A stretch of DNA of 48,308 nt from Candidatus Daviesbacteria bacterium GW2011_GWA1_41_61 (GCA_000997385.1 LCBT01000006.1:1-48308); one strand, 5' to 3'; shown: positions 14,994 to 23,189, counted from the first letter of the stretch. The notes: a model not told the origin generated them from the letters alone. A program made the numbers and translations.

Positions 14994-15614
14994 ATGAAAA
15001 TGAGAAGTAGAGGGTTTGTTTTGGATAAAGTTTTAATAGTGCTTGTGCTTTTAGCTGTTGTTGGCGGGGGAGTAGTAGTGGTTCGGCAGAAACAAAACCA
15101 ATCTGCCCCTCCAGAAGTAGTCGTCTTACCAACACCTTCTCCATCCTCTGCCCCGACCCCGACTCAATCAGGGCCAACTACCACAATTTCTACTGTGTTA
15201 AATCCTGGTAGGTTTGATGGAGATCTCAGAACTTTACCTACCGCCTCTCCGGTTCCCAGCCCCGTCGTTTTTACAGAGAATAGCAGTAGTATTGCCGTCA
15301 CACTCTCAAAAGGAAGTTATAATAAGGGAGAGGAGATCGCAGTCCAAATTGCCAATAACAGCCAACAAGATCTGTCCTTTTTACTTTGTCCTGCTGTAGT
15401 TGGTTGGGAGAAAAAATCTGGGGAAAGCTGGGAACAAACAGAGATCTGTTCCAACTGCGGTTCTGCTGCTCCTTGTGTTCAAACAACACTTAATTCAGGT
15501 AAAAGTTTGGTGAGCAAAATCACAATCAGTACTCAAGTTCAGAGCGGCACTTACCGAGCTTTTTTTCGCTATTTGAATGACATCGTTTATTCCTCTCAAT
15601 TTACTATCTTCTAA
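14994..15614 (+). CDS. Membrane-anchored protein with Pro/Thr linker and Ig-like domain
   Basis: A basic start and a Val/Leu-rich segment (about residues 13-30) form the anchor. About 50 residues rich in Pro, Ser and Thr follow as a flexible wall-spanning linker. Residues about 98-206 form a beta-sandwich-like region (VTLSKGSYNKGEEIAVQIANNS) resembling the BsuPI-type or Ig-like domains of extracellular proteins. It includes four Cys near ICSNCGSAAPC that may pair. A structural or inhibitory role is possible; no catalytic signature is seen. It sits between the two GAPDH copies and has its own -10 box. The start may be 15000, six bases downstream. Confidence 0.6.
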   Translation: MKMRSRGFVLDKVLIVLVLLAVVGGGVVVVRQKQNQSAPPEVVVLPTPSPSSAPTPTQSGPTTTISTVLNPGRFDGDLRTLPTASPVPSPVVFTENSSSIAVTLSKGSYNKGEEIAVQIANNSQQDLSFLLCPAVVGWEKKSGESWEQTEICSNCGSAAPCVQTTLNSGKSLVSKITISTQVQSGTYRAFFRYLNDIVYSSQFTIF

Positions 15615-15659
15615 TTTAATCCTCTTGCACTTTTTACTTGAAGATGGAACAATAAATTT

Positions 15660-16632
15660 ATGGTCCGTGTCGCAATTAACGGTTTTGGGAGAATTGGCCG
15701 AGCTGCTTTTAAAGTTGCCTTAGAAAAACATCCTGAAGAGATTGAAATAGTTGCCATCAACGATTTAACATCCCCGGAAATTCTAGCCCACCTTTTGCAG
15801 TATGACAGCGCTTACGGAAGATGGGAGAAAGAGGTTTTTTCTGATGAACAAAATATCATTATTGATGGTAAAAAGTACCCAATAACTGCTGAAAAGATCC
15901 CTGTTAACCTACATTGGAGAGATTTAGGGGTGGATGTAGTAATTGAATCCACCGGCAGATTTACTGATGAAGAGGGGATGAGACAGCATTTATTAGCTGG
16001 AGCCAAAAAGGTAATTTTATCTACTCCCTCAAAAAGCCTGACCATTCCTACCTATGTCATGGGAGTAAACCATGATCAGTATAAAGGGGAACAGTTGATA
16101 AATAATGCTTCTTGTACCACCAACTGTATCGCTCCAGTGATGGCTATCATCCAAGAAAAGTTTGGCATTGTTAAAGCTTTGATGACGACAGTTCATGGGG
16201 TAACAGCAGAGCAAAATTTAGTTGATGGTCCACCTCCAGGGGGCAAATCTAATGATTTAAGACGGGCCAGAGCTGCCTATGTCAACATTATTCCTACCAC
16301 CACCGGTGCGGCTATTGCTGTCACTGAAGCTATCCCAGCCTTGAAGGGTTTATTTGATGGCAGGGCTTTAAGGGTACCCGTTATTACCGGTTCAATTTCT
16401 GATATCACCTTGCTTTTGAGTAGAAAAACTTCTGTTGAGGAGATAAATCAAGCCATCAAAGAAGCCTGTGACAACCCCAAGTGGAAGGGGATAGTGACTT
16501 GGACAGAAGAACCCTTAGTGTCTTCTGATATTATCGGCAGGCCAGAGTCAGCTCAAAATCTTTGCCTGGTATGATAATGAGTGGGGTTATTCTAACAGAT
16601 TAATTGAGCAAGTTATAAATGTAGGAAAATAG
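15660..16632 (+). CDS. gap: Glyceraldehyde-3-phosphate dehydrogenase, copy 2, C-terminally frameshifted
   Basis: The copy has the same landmarks as copy 1 (GFGRIGR, ASCTTNC, TVHGVTAEQ) and an open frame of 304 residues to 16574. The C-terminal piece FAWYDNEWGYSNR continues out of frame to a TAG at 16632. The missing segment begins at the same ESA codons as in copy 1, minus two further codons. The N-terminal 40 residues and the middle differ between the copies, but two blocks (about 15798-15980 and 16439-16553) are nearly identical at the DNA level to copy 1, which points to gene conversion. A TTGCAC at 15625-15630 is a possible -35; the -10 (AACAAT) is weak. Confidence 0.85.
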
Positions 16633-16652
16633 CTCTTTTTGGTTTCTGGCTA

Positions 16653-16681
16653 TTGACATTCTGTACAGAATTATGTAATAT
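16653..16681 (+). promoter_or_regulatory. Promoter TTGACA-N17-TAATAT
   Basis: A perfect -35 and a near-consensus -10 lie at 17 bp. The ATG at 16689 is 7 nt downstream, so the antitoxin transcript should be leaderless. An imperfect palindrome around CTGTACAGAA within the promoter could be an operator for autoregulation. Confidence 0.7.
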
Positions 16682-16688
16682 ACACCAT

Positions 16689-16970
16689 ATGACTAAAACT
16701 TTACCTATAACTGAAGCTCGGGCTAGTTTAACCAACCTGGTAGATAGGGTAAGTAAAAATTTGGATGAATATATTGTTACTGTTAATGGTAAACCAGCGG
16801 CAGTTATTATGTCTGCCCAAGAATATGAATCCTGGAAGGAAACTAATGAGATTTTAAATGATCCTGGTTTAATGAAGGCTATTAGAGAGGGTGAGAAAGA
16901 TATTAAAAAGGGAAGAGTATATGACTGGGAGGATGTAAAAAAAGAACTCAAGCTCAATGTACCGCATTAA
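16689..16970 (+). CDS. Phd/YefM-family antitoxin
   Basis: From the ATG at 16689 the protein has 93 residues. The N-terminal half (LPITEARASLTNLVDRVSK, YIVTVNGKPAAVIMSAQEYES) is the typical Phd/YefM DNA-binding fold. The charged C-terminus (EGEKDIKKGRVYDWEDVKKEL) would wrap the partner toxin. The start is fixed by the promoter; an upstream TTG would place the -35 inside the gene. It overlaps the toxin gene by 14 nt, as is usual in such pairs, and is likely to repress its own promoter together with the toxin. Confidence 0.9.
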   Translation: MTKTLPITEARASLTNLVDRVSKNLDEYIVTVNGKPAAVIMSAQEYESWKETNEILNDPGLMKAIREGEKDIKKGRVYDWEDVKKELKLNVPH

Positions 16971-17208
16971 ACTCACCGCTAAAGCCAAAAGGGAGCTGAG
17001 AAAACTTTCCCAAACAGATAAACTAAGGATTGCCGAGATTATTGAAGAACTTAAAGAAGATCCGTTGATAGGAAAACCTTTGTCGCGAGAGTTGATCAAA
17101 AAGTTTTCCTATAGAATCGGAGTTTACAGAGTGATCTACCGAATTAATCGTCAAGATAAAATTATTGTTATTTTATCTGCCGGCCATAGAGGGACAGTGT
17201 ATAACTAA
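16957..17208 (+). CDS. RelE/ParE-family toxin
   Basis: The 83-residue protein shows the RelE-type layout: a first strand (YRIKLTAKAKREL), two helices (LSQTDKLRIAEIIEEL), then three strands ending YRVIYRINRQDKIIVILSAGHRG. The conserved late Arg and His match the active region of ribosome-dependent mRNA interferases of the RelE family, although assignment to RelE rather than ParE is not certain from sequence alone. It overlaps the antitoxin gene. The pair is inserted between GAPDH copy 2 and a duplicate of the GAPDH 3' end. Confidence 0.88.
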   Translation: MYRIKLTAKAKRELRKLSQTDKLRIAEIIEELKEDPLIGKPLSRELIKKFSYRIGVYRVIYRINRQDKIIVILSAGHRGTVYN

Positions 17209-17214
17209 TAGATT

Positions 17215-17284
17215 TTTGCCTGGTATGATAATGAATAGGGCTATTTCAACAGATTAATTGAGCAAGTGATAAATGTAGGAAAAT
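17215..17284 (+). pseudogene. Third copy of the GAPDH 3' end
   Basis: This stretch matches 16561-16630 at 64 of 70 positions. It would read FAWYDNE and then a TAG within the motif, followed by NRLIEQVINVGKF. Being downstream of the RelE-type toxin, it makes the toxin-antitoxin pair appear flanked by direct repeats of the GAPDH terminus. Confidence 0.85.
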
Positions 17285-17288
17285 TTAC

Positions 17289-17681
17289 CTAAGATAAATT
17301 TTGGAGGTGCTTATCTAGACTTAAGCATTTTAAGTGGTGCTTTTTGGCCAGATAGAGATAAGAAGCATCATAAACAGAGAGATTTTTGGTTAAACTTAAA
17401 TCGAATACTTCTTCCAATTCAACTTTCTTAAGCTCTATTTTATGTTTTAGGAAAGCTTGAACTAATAATCTGGCGCTTTGCTTACTTATCCTTTTAGGGA
17501 TAGCTTGTTTTAAGCTATTTACTACTTCAAAAGGTAAAATGTAAGGGGCGATAAAGTTCACTTTTCCTAGAGCATACTGTTTGAAAATTTCCTCTACTTG
17601 GCCCGATCGTTCGTCCGGCAAAAGAAAAGCCAGGATAAAAGAGGTGTCGATGATGTAAGTGTTAATATTCTCTTCCGGCAT
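17289..17681 (-). CDS. PIN-domain toxin, VapC-like
   Basis: The 130-residue protein has the PIN acidic residues in order: Asp in YIIDTSFILA (about 12), Glu in LPFEVVNSL (about 52), Asp in SVYDASYLYLA (about 103), and Asp in LSLDKHL near the end. These bind the metal for RNA cleavage, and VapC targets are usually tRNA or rRNA. It overlaps its antitoxin gene by 20 nt, encoded upstream on the same strand. The orientation is opposite to the neighbouring GAPDH and RelBE-type genes, so this is an independent toxin-antitoxin insertion. Confidence 0.88.
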   Translation of the reverse strand: MPEENINTYIIDTSFILAFLLPDERSGQVEEIFKQYALGKVNFIAPYILPFEVVNSLKQAIPKRISKQSARLLVQAFLKHKIELKKVELEEVFDLSLTKNLSVYDASYLYLAKKHHLKCLSLDKHLQNLS

Positions 17682-17907
17682 TGATAAGGGCTTTATAATT
17701 TATTTTCCCTTTAAAGGGTTTGGGTCGGTGTTTTAAAACCAACTCTAGAGCTTGACGTCTTTGTTCTAAGTCTGCTTCTTGGCTATACTTTTCTTCTACA
17801 GCTTTTCTTACCAGCTCTCCAGCCGAGGTATTCTTAGAGGCTGCCAGTTTGACTATTTTATTCCAGACTTCTTCACTAAATAATATCTGAGCTCTTTTGG
17901 TTAACAT
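17662..17907 (-). CDS. VapB-like antitoxin, ribbon-helix-helix type
   Basis: From the ATG at 17907 the protein has 81 residues. An N-terminal ribbon-helix-helix-like segment (RAQILFSEEVWNKIVKLA, KNTSAGELVRKAVEEKY) is the expected DNA-binding part. The basic C-terminus (HRPKPFKGKINYKALINAG) would neutralise the PIN toxin. An upstream ATG at 17913 lies only 2 nt after the -10 box and would not be transcribed, so 17907, 8 nt from the box, is chosen. The pair probably represses its own promoter. Confidence 0.82.
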   Translation of the reverse strand: MLTKRAQILFSEEVWNKIVKLAASKNTSAGELVRKAVEEKYSQEADLEQRRQALELVLKHRPKPFKGKINYKALINAGREY

Positions 17908-17915
17908 ATGCATAC

Positions 17916-17944
17916 ATATTAGTATACATACCTAAATTTGTCAA
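17916..17944 (-). promoter_or_regulatory. Promoter TTGACA-N17-TAATAT, leftward
   Basis: The boxes are identical in sequence and spacing to those of the RelBE-type pair on the other strand. An AT-rich palindrome around GTATAC overlaps the -10 and is a candidate operator. Confidence 0.68.
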
Positions 17945-17966
17945 GGTATAAAGCCTCGTAAATTTT

Positions 17967-18161
17967 TGCTGGTATCTTTTATCGGATAAAGCTAATTGCA
18001 GTCAGTGTGGTCGTTTAGTCATGACTATGGCTTTAGCTATTAATTGTTTTCCGCCTGAACTGAATACTCTCACCTACATTCTTTACTTGACTCTACATTC
18101 CCGATTTGTTAAACTAGGGGTCAGTGAGAAGATCACAAAAGATGAGACTCAACGTACCTAA
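17967..18161 (+). pseudogene. 3' remnant of a second radical SAM gene
   Basis: The frame encodes YLLSDKANCSQCGRLVMTMA and then INCFPPELNTLTYI. This matches the C-terminus of the protein at 13975-14925 (VLSSKAKCSECGCLVMAMVS, IKCRPPELNTLKYL) and ends at TAA 18161. An in-frame stop lies just upstream at 17949, so no intact gene exists. With the GAPDH remnant it indicates that a duplicated GAPDH-radical SAM block was disrupted by the toxin-antitoxin insertions. Confidence 0.8.
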
Positions 18162-18243
18162 AGTTTAACTCCCTCACCCAAGGTCTTCCTGGTGCGAGGA
18201 AGACTAACCAACAAGCGTTGTATCCCTCAATACCAGAAATCAG

Positions 18244-18280
18244 AAGTCGGATGTCGGATGAAAAATCTGAAGTCTGATAT
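18244..18280 (+). repeat. Direct repeats of GAAGTC(G/T)GATGT
   Basis: Copies such as GAAGTCGGATGTCGGATG and GAAGTCTGATAT follow one another before tRNA-Ala. Related words occur at 3988 in 16S, 19078 and 20105 in 23S, and 23034 downstream of 23S. Confidence 0.5.
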
Positions 18281-18288
18281 TTGAACTT

Positions 18289-18361
18289 GGGCCCGTAGTT
18301 CAGCTGGTAGAACATCTCATTTGCAATGAGAAGGTAAGCGGTTCGAGCCCGCTCGGGTCCA
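18289..18361 (+). tRNA. tRNA-Ala (TGC)
   Basis: The acceptor arms GGGCCCG/CGGGTCC include the alanine identity pair G3-U70, and the anticodon loop is TTTGCAA. In standard rRNA operons this tRNA directly precedes 23S, as it does here. CCA is not encoded. Confidence 0.95.
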
Positions 18362-18371
18362 CTTTGTATTT

Positions 18372-18409
18372 AGATTAAGTAACTTAAAGTTACTTAAGTT
18401 ACTTAATCT
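18372..18409 (+). repeat. Perfect 16-bp inverted repeat between tRNA-Ala and 23S
   Basis: AGATTAAGTAACTTAA and its exact complement surround a 6-nt loop. There is no T-run, so it is more likely a processing or structural element than a terminator. Related TTAAGT words occur at 4111-4147 after 16S. Confidence 0.75.
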
Positions 18410-18442
18410 AGGTAGAAAGGCAAAACCTAGGATTGCACTTTG

Positions 18443-18457
18443 AAATGTGAATACGAC
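18443..18457 (+). other. 23S precursor processing stem, 5' strand
   Basis: AAATGTGAATACGAC is the exact complement of 23096-23110. The two strands enclose the 23S gene but not 5S, as expected of an RNase III-type processing stem. Confidence 0.75.
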
Positions 18458-18988
18458 AAATGTATGAAGGCCAAATTACCCCGCCTTTGGCGGGGAAGAA
18501 AGCCAAAAAATACTCAACATAAAGGCATACGGTGGATGCCTTGGTCGAAAGTACCGATGAAGGACGTACTAGGCGACGATACTCTGCGGGGAGCTGCCAA
18601 GAAGCTTTGATCCGCAGGTTTCCGAATGGGATAACCCCTCGCCTCGGCGAGACCCTAACATAAATTCATAGTGTTAGGGAGGGCACGCGCTGAACTGAAA
18701 CATCTAAGTAAGCGCAGGAAAAGAAATCAAAAGAGATTCCCTTAGTAGCGGCGAGCGAAAAGGGAAGAGCCTAAACTTCGATGATCCCGCAAGGGGCTAT
18801 CGGAGGGTTGTGAGGCGGCAGTAGCGAGTAGCAAGGATAGCTGAAGTCGCTGGAAAGCGGCGCCAAAGAGAGTGATAGTCTCGTAAGCGAAATCCAAGCT
18901 GCCGTGGCCGGTTCCTCAAGTAGCCCAGGACACGTGTAATCCTGGGTGAATCTAGGGAGACCACTCTCTAAGGCTAAATATACTTTCG

Positions 18989-19028
<40 letters not shown>

Positions 19029-19612
19029 AAGAGCGGAACGCTCAGTGAAATAGTACCTGAAACCGTATCAAGCTGTGGAAGTCCGATGTAACATCGGACA
19101 ACCGCGTGCCTATTGAAGAATGAACCGGTGAGTTGTCTCATCCGCCAAGTCTAAGTCGTTAAGGCGAATTAGGCGTAGTGAAAGCGAGCGTTAAATGCGC
19201 GACTAAGGCGGTTGTGGCAGACCCGAAACCGAGTGAGCTAACCATGTCCAGGGTGAACGGTCGAGAAATCGACCGGAAGGCCCGAACTCGTAACAGTGGC
19301 AATTGTTTGGGATGAGGTGTGGTTAGAGATGATATGTCAATCGAACTCGGATATAGCTGGTTCTCCCCGAAATATATTGAAGTATAGCCCTGTGAACCCT
19401 GAGTTTATCGAAGGGTGTAATCTTACGGGGGGTAGAGCTCTGGATGGATTTGGGTGGCGCAAGCTATCCAATCCAATCAAACTGCGAATACCTGTAAGTG
19501 TAACAGGAGTCAGACCGATCCGGCTAAGCGGAGCGGTCCTAAGGGAAACAGCCCAGACCGACAGCTAAGGTCCCTAAATACAGACTAAGTGTAAAAGGAG
19601 GTCAAATTCCTT

Positions 19613-19649
<37 letters not shown>

Positions 19650-20485
19650 TAAAGAAAGCGTAACAGCTCGCTGGTCTACTATGGGATTTGGCGCCGACAA
19701 CGAATCGGGGCTCAAGTCTGTTACCGAAGCTACGGATTCCGCCGAAAGGCGAGAGTGGTAGGGGAGCGTTCTATACGCAGTGAAGCTGCATTGTGAAGTG
19801 TGGTGGAGTGTATAGAAGTGAGAATGCCGGTATGAGTAGCGAAAGTCCGATGAAAAATCGGACCGCCGAAAGCCCAAGGTTTTCTCCGCCATGTTAATCA
19901 GCGGAGAGTTAGTCGGCACCTAAGGCGAGGCCAAATGGCGTAGCTGATGGACGATCTGTCAAAATTCAGATACTGAAGCTTCTTGTTTGAAAGCTTTGCG
20001 GATGGACAGAATGGGAATAGTCTAGCCCTCTATATGGGGGTTTAAGTATCAAACTAGTGGAAGTAGGAAAATCCGCTTCGCAGGGAAACCTGCAGTTGGT
20101 TACTTCTCCGATGTTATGTCGGAGATTTACAACCAATCACTATAATGTGAGTTACGAATACGTAAGTAGATGATTTTCTGTTTTCAAGAAAAGATTCGCA
20201 AAGGGGGAAGTTTTAGCCGTACCATAAACCGACACAGGTGGGCGAGTTGAGTATACAAAGGCGATCGGGAGAACTATCCTTAAGGAACTCGGCAATACAG
20301 CTGGACGTAAGTTAGCAAGATGTCAAAACACAGGTCCGTGCTAAAGCGAAAGCTGATGTATACGGGCTGACACCTGCCCAGTGCCAGTAATTTAATGTTT
20401 CAAGTGACTCTGAGAAGTAATTCGAGGACGAGCCTGGGGCCTAAGATCTGGTGAACGGCAGCAGTAACTATAACTGTTCTAAGGT

Positions 20486-21162
20486 TTTGGAATTTCAAAG
20501 CCCTAGATGGTGGTGTGTTTTTTAATCCGACTATATGCTGGAAACTCTGAGCATCTTGAGCTAGTTGATTTTTGGGTTTATTTCGGTAATACTGAAATTA
20601 ATGCCTAATTCAACTGACAATGTTACAAGTGCAGACAATCAGCAGGAAAGACTTAAGATGATCGGGTGGATAGTTGGTTTTGTAGATGGAGAAGGATGTT
20701 TTTCTATTTCAGTTTTTAAGAATAGAACAACTAGAAGTAAGTTTCAGGTATTTCCTGAATTTGTGGTTACTCAAGGCCAGAAAAGTTTAGCTTCTTTAGA
20801 AGCAATTAAAAACTTTTTTGGATGCGGTGCGATTTATGTGAATCGCAGGTATGATAACCATAAAGAAAATATTTATAGATATTGTGTTCGTTCTTTCAAA
20901 GACTTAAAAGAAATAATTATTCCTTTTTTTAAAGAGAATCAATTAAAAACCTGTAAGAAAAAGGATTTTGAAATCCTTTGTAAGGCAGTTGATATGAAAT
21001 TAAAAAATATTCACTTAACTGCAGAAGGATTACAAAAATTCAAAGATCTTAAGAATCCTCAGAGACTAATACGTCGGACTCCGATATTATCGGAGAAGAT
21101 AGAGTCCGAACTGTATAGCGATATACAGATGTGACGATTAGAGTGTCACAACAACAAGATTG
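20486..21162 (+). other. Group I intron in 23S at E. coli position about 1931
   Basis: The exon ends CTAAGGT and resumes AGCGAAGTTCC. The intron ends in G, and the internal guide GCCCTAG (about 20500-20506) pairs with the exon end with a U-G at the splice site. Core elements are GCTGGAAACTC (P), CAATCAGCAGGAAAG (Q), GGACTC (R) and AGATAGAGTCC (S), followed by a P9 hairpin. The site is the same as known bacterial introns in Thermotoga and Simkania 23S genes. Edges are exact to the base on this basis. Confidence 0.9.
20601..21134 (+). CDS. LAGLIDADG homing endonuclease encoded in 23S intron 1
   Basis: From the first ATG (20601) the protein has 177 residues. A single LAGLIDADG motif (IGWIVGFVDGEGCFSISV) lies at about residues 21-38, followed by a complete domain including FFGCGAIYV and the YRYCVRSFKDLKEIIIPFF strand-helix. 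One motif implies a homodimer of the I-CreI type, which would cut the intron-less 23S site near position 1931. The reading frame starts upstream of intron element Q and runs through elements R and S to the P9 region, so the last 25 or so residues are encoded by the ribozyme core itself. The functional start may be the ATG at 20658, just before the motif. Confidence 0.88.
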   Translation: MPNSTDNVTSADNQQERLKMIGWIVGFVDGEGCFSISVFKNRTTRSKFQVFPEFVVTQGQKSLASLEAIKNFFGCGAIYVNRRYDNHKENIYRYCVRSFKDLKEIIIPFFKENQLKTCKKKDFEILCKAVDMKLKNIHLTAEGLQKFKDLKNPQRLIRRTPILSEKIESELYSDIQM

Positions 21163-21733
21163 AGCGAAGTTCCTTGTCTGGCGAGTTCAGACCCGCACGA
21201 AAGGTAGAACGACTTAGCGACTGTCTTGAGGATAGACCCGGCGAAATTGCAGTGGCTGTGAAGATGCGGCCTTCCCATACTTTGTGTAGCGTAGGAGGGA
21301 GCTTTGGCGACAATGAAACACCTCTCTTTTAATTTTTTAAGTCTCTAGCCTCGCCCGTAATCCGGGCGGGTAACAAGGTCTGGCGGGCAGTTTAACTGGG
21401 GCGGTTGCCTCCAAAAGAGTAACGGAGGCGTACAAAGGTACACTTAAGGCCAATGGTAACGGCCTTTAAAGCGCAAAAGTATAGAGTGTGCTTGACTGCG
21501 AGACCCACAAGTCGAGCAGGTGCGAAAGCAGGTTTTAGTGATCCTTAGGTGGTTCGTGGGAGCGCCTAGGCTTAACGGATAAAAGTTACCCCGGGGATAC
21601 AAATGTGTCCTGATCCTGTGGTAACATAGGATCGTAAATACGGCTAATAACGGTGGAACCCTAATGATTTAAGGTTAGAAGTCTTTCCTTACATCGAGAA
21701 ATTGTTAGGGCAATACCGTGGGAAGTCGAAGGT

Positions 21734-22381
21734 ATGACGAAAAAGCAGAAAGCGATAATTATTGGATCAATTTTAGGAGATGGTTTTTTGCAAAAAACCG
21801 GTGCTAAAAATGCTCGGTTAAGGCTGGAACACAGCCTTTTGCAGAAAGAATATTTACTTTGGAAATGTCAAATATTAGGTAATTATTTTCAATCCAAACC
21901 ACAAATCTTGGAAAGGAAAAATCCTGTTTTTGACAAAACCTATCAATATATTCGAGCCCAATCTTATTCAGGATCTGAACTAGGAATTTTTTTTCACCTT
22001 TTTTATAAAAATGGGAAAAAGATTATTCCTGAGAAGATTTCTGATCTATTAAAAGATCCGCTGATGTTGGCAGTTTGGTTTATGGATGACGGTTATTACT
22101 ATCCTAGGGATAGAATAGCCTATCTATATTTACCCAAATTAGACCAAGCATCAATTGATAATTTACTGAATGCTTTAAAAGTCAATTTTAATCTTTCTCC
22201 CATTCTAAAAATTAAGAAAAGGGGAGAGTATGTACTTAACTTTTCTGTTGTAGAAACAAAAAAGTTGGTTCAATTAATAAAATTATTTGTGATTTCTTCT
22301 ATGAGTTATAAGATTCCTTCGGAATCTTGCGACAACAGTCTAAAGATTCCTTCGGAATCTTGTAACCTTGAAGTATCCTAA
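21734..22381 (+). CDS. LAGLIDADG homing endonuclease encoded in 23S intron 2
   Basis: The 215-residue protein carries two motifs, IIIGSILGDGFL (about 8-19) and LAVWFMDDGYY (about 113-123). They are spaced as in the LAGLIDADG_2 endonucleases and close to those of the 16S intron 1 protein. The acidic GD and DD residues needed for metal binding are present. The target would be the intron-less 23S peptidyl-transferase loop. The end of the protein contains a duplicated segment (KIPSESC twice, about 195-212), encoded by a direct repeat of AAGATTCCTTCGGAATCTTG, itself a palindrome. The tail is thus probably an addition outside the folded domain. Confidence 0.88.
   Translation: MTKKQKAIIIGSILGDGFLQKTGAKNARLRLEHSLLQKEYLLWKCQILGNYFQSKPQILERKNPVFDKTYQYIRAQSYSGSELGIFFHLFYKNGKKIIPEKISDLLKDPLMLAVWFMDDGYYYPRDRIAYLYLPKLDQASIDNLLNALKVNFNLSPILKIKKRGEYVLNFSVVETKKLVQLIKLFVISSMSYKIPSESCDNSLKIPSESCNLEVS
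22306..22366 (+). repeat. Duplicated palindrome at the 3' end of the intron 2 endonuclease
   Basis: AAGATTCCTTCGGAATCTTG occurs twice, about 15 nt apart. Each copy is a near-perfect hairpin with a TTCG loop, and both are read in frame as KIPSESC. Confidence 0.75.
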
Positions 22382-22629
22382 ACTACCTTTTGACCCCGTA
22401 TCGACTGAGCCCTTAAGAGAGTTTCCGTTTAAACTCCTGGGCGAGATGCAATGTTTTCTAACTTGCATAATATGCCGTACTCCCGATTTAATCGGGATGA
22501 AGATATAGTCAGCGCTCACAGTAATGTGAGAATATCGTGAACAGGCTAGTCTTACCCAACAGTCCACAAGGACGGTAAGGTTCGGCACCTCGATGTCGGC
22601 TCATCACATCCTGCGGCTGAAGAAGGTCG

Positions 22630-22679
<50 letters not shown>

Positions 22680-23095
22680 GCGTCGTGAGACAGCTCGGAC
22701 TCTATCCAGTATGGGCGTTTGGATACTTGAAGGGAGTTATTTCTAGTACGAGAGGACCGAAATGAGGAAACCTCTAGTGTGCCGGTTGTCACAAAATGGC
22801 AGCGCCGGGTAGCTACGTTTCTAACTGATAAGCGCTGAAAGCATCTAAGCACGAAGCAGGCCCTAAGATTAGGTATCTTTTAAGACCCCTGGGAGACTAC
22901 CAGGTCCCGTAAGGGAATCCTGAAAGCAATTGAAGGATTGATAGGAGTGCGGTGGAAGTGCAGCAATGTATTAAGCTTACACTTACTAATGGTCATAGTT
23001 GAGATTTTTTGCTTCGTCCGACGAAGCCTTGTGCGAAGTCGGATGTTTGGCACTTCGTAAGTAGGTTGCTGTTGCTAAAAGCTATGGCGACCGAA

Positions 23096-23110
23096 GTCGT
23101 ATTCACATTT
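23096..23110 (+). other. 23S precursor processing stem, 3' strand
   Basis: The segment is the exact complement of 18443-18457. It lies 80 nt upstream of 5S. Confidence 0.75.
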
Positions 23111-23189
23111 TAGGGTACAAATAATTTAGCCAATTTGGGCATACAGTTGAGCTACTTGATTGTGGGTTCTAAATTTGCTAATATTAAGC

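Larger units (their letters stand above)
21599..22539 (+). other. Group I intron in 23S at E. coli position about 2449
   Basis: The exon reads CCGGGGAT before the intron and AACAGGCTAG after it, splitting the peptidyl-transferase loop between U2449 and A2450. The guide GTCCT (about 21606-21610) pairs with GGGAT with a U-G at the splice, and the last intron base is G. AGATATAGTC (22501-22510) is the S element, with R in GCCGTACT around a P8 palindrome. The 5' and 3' cores match those of 16S intron 1. Confidence 0.9.
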
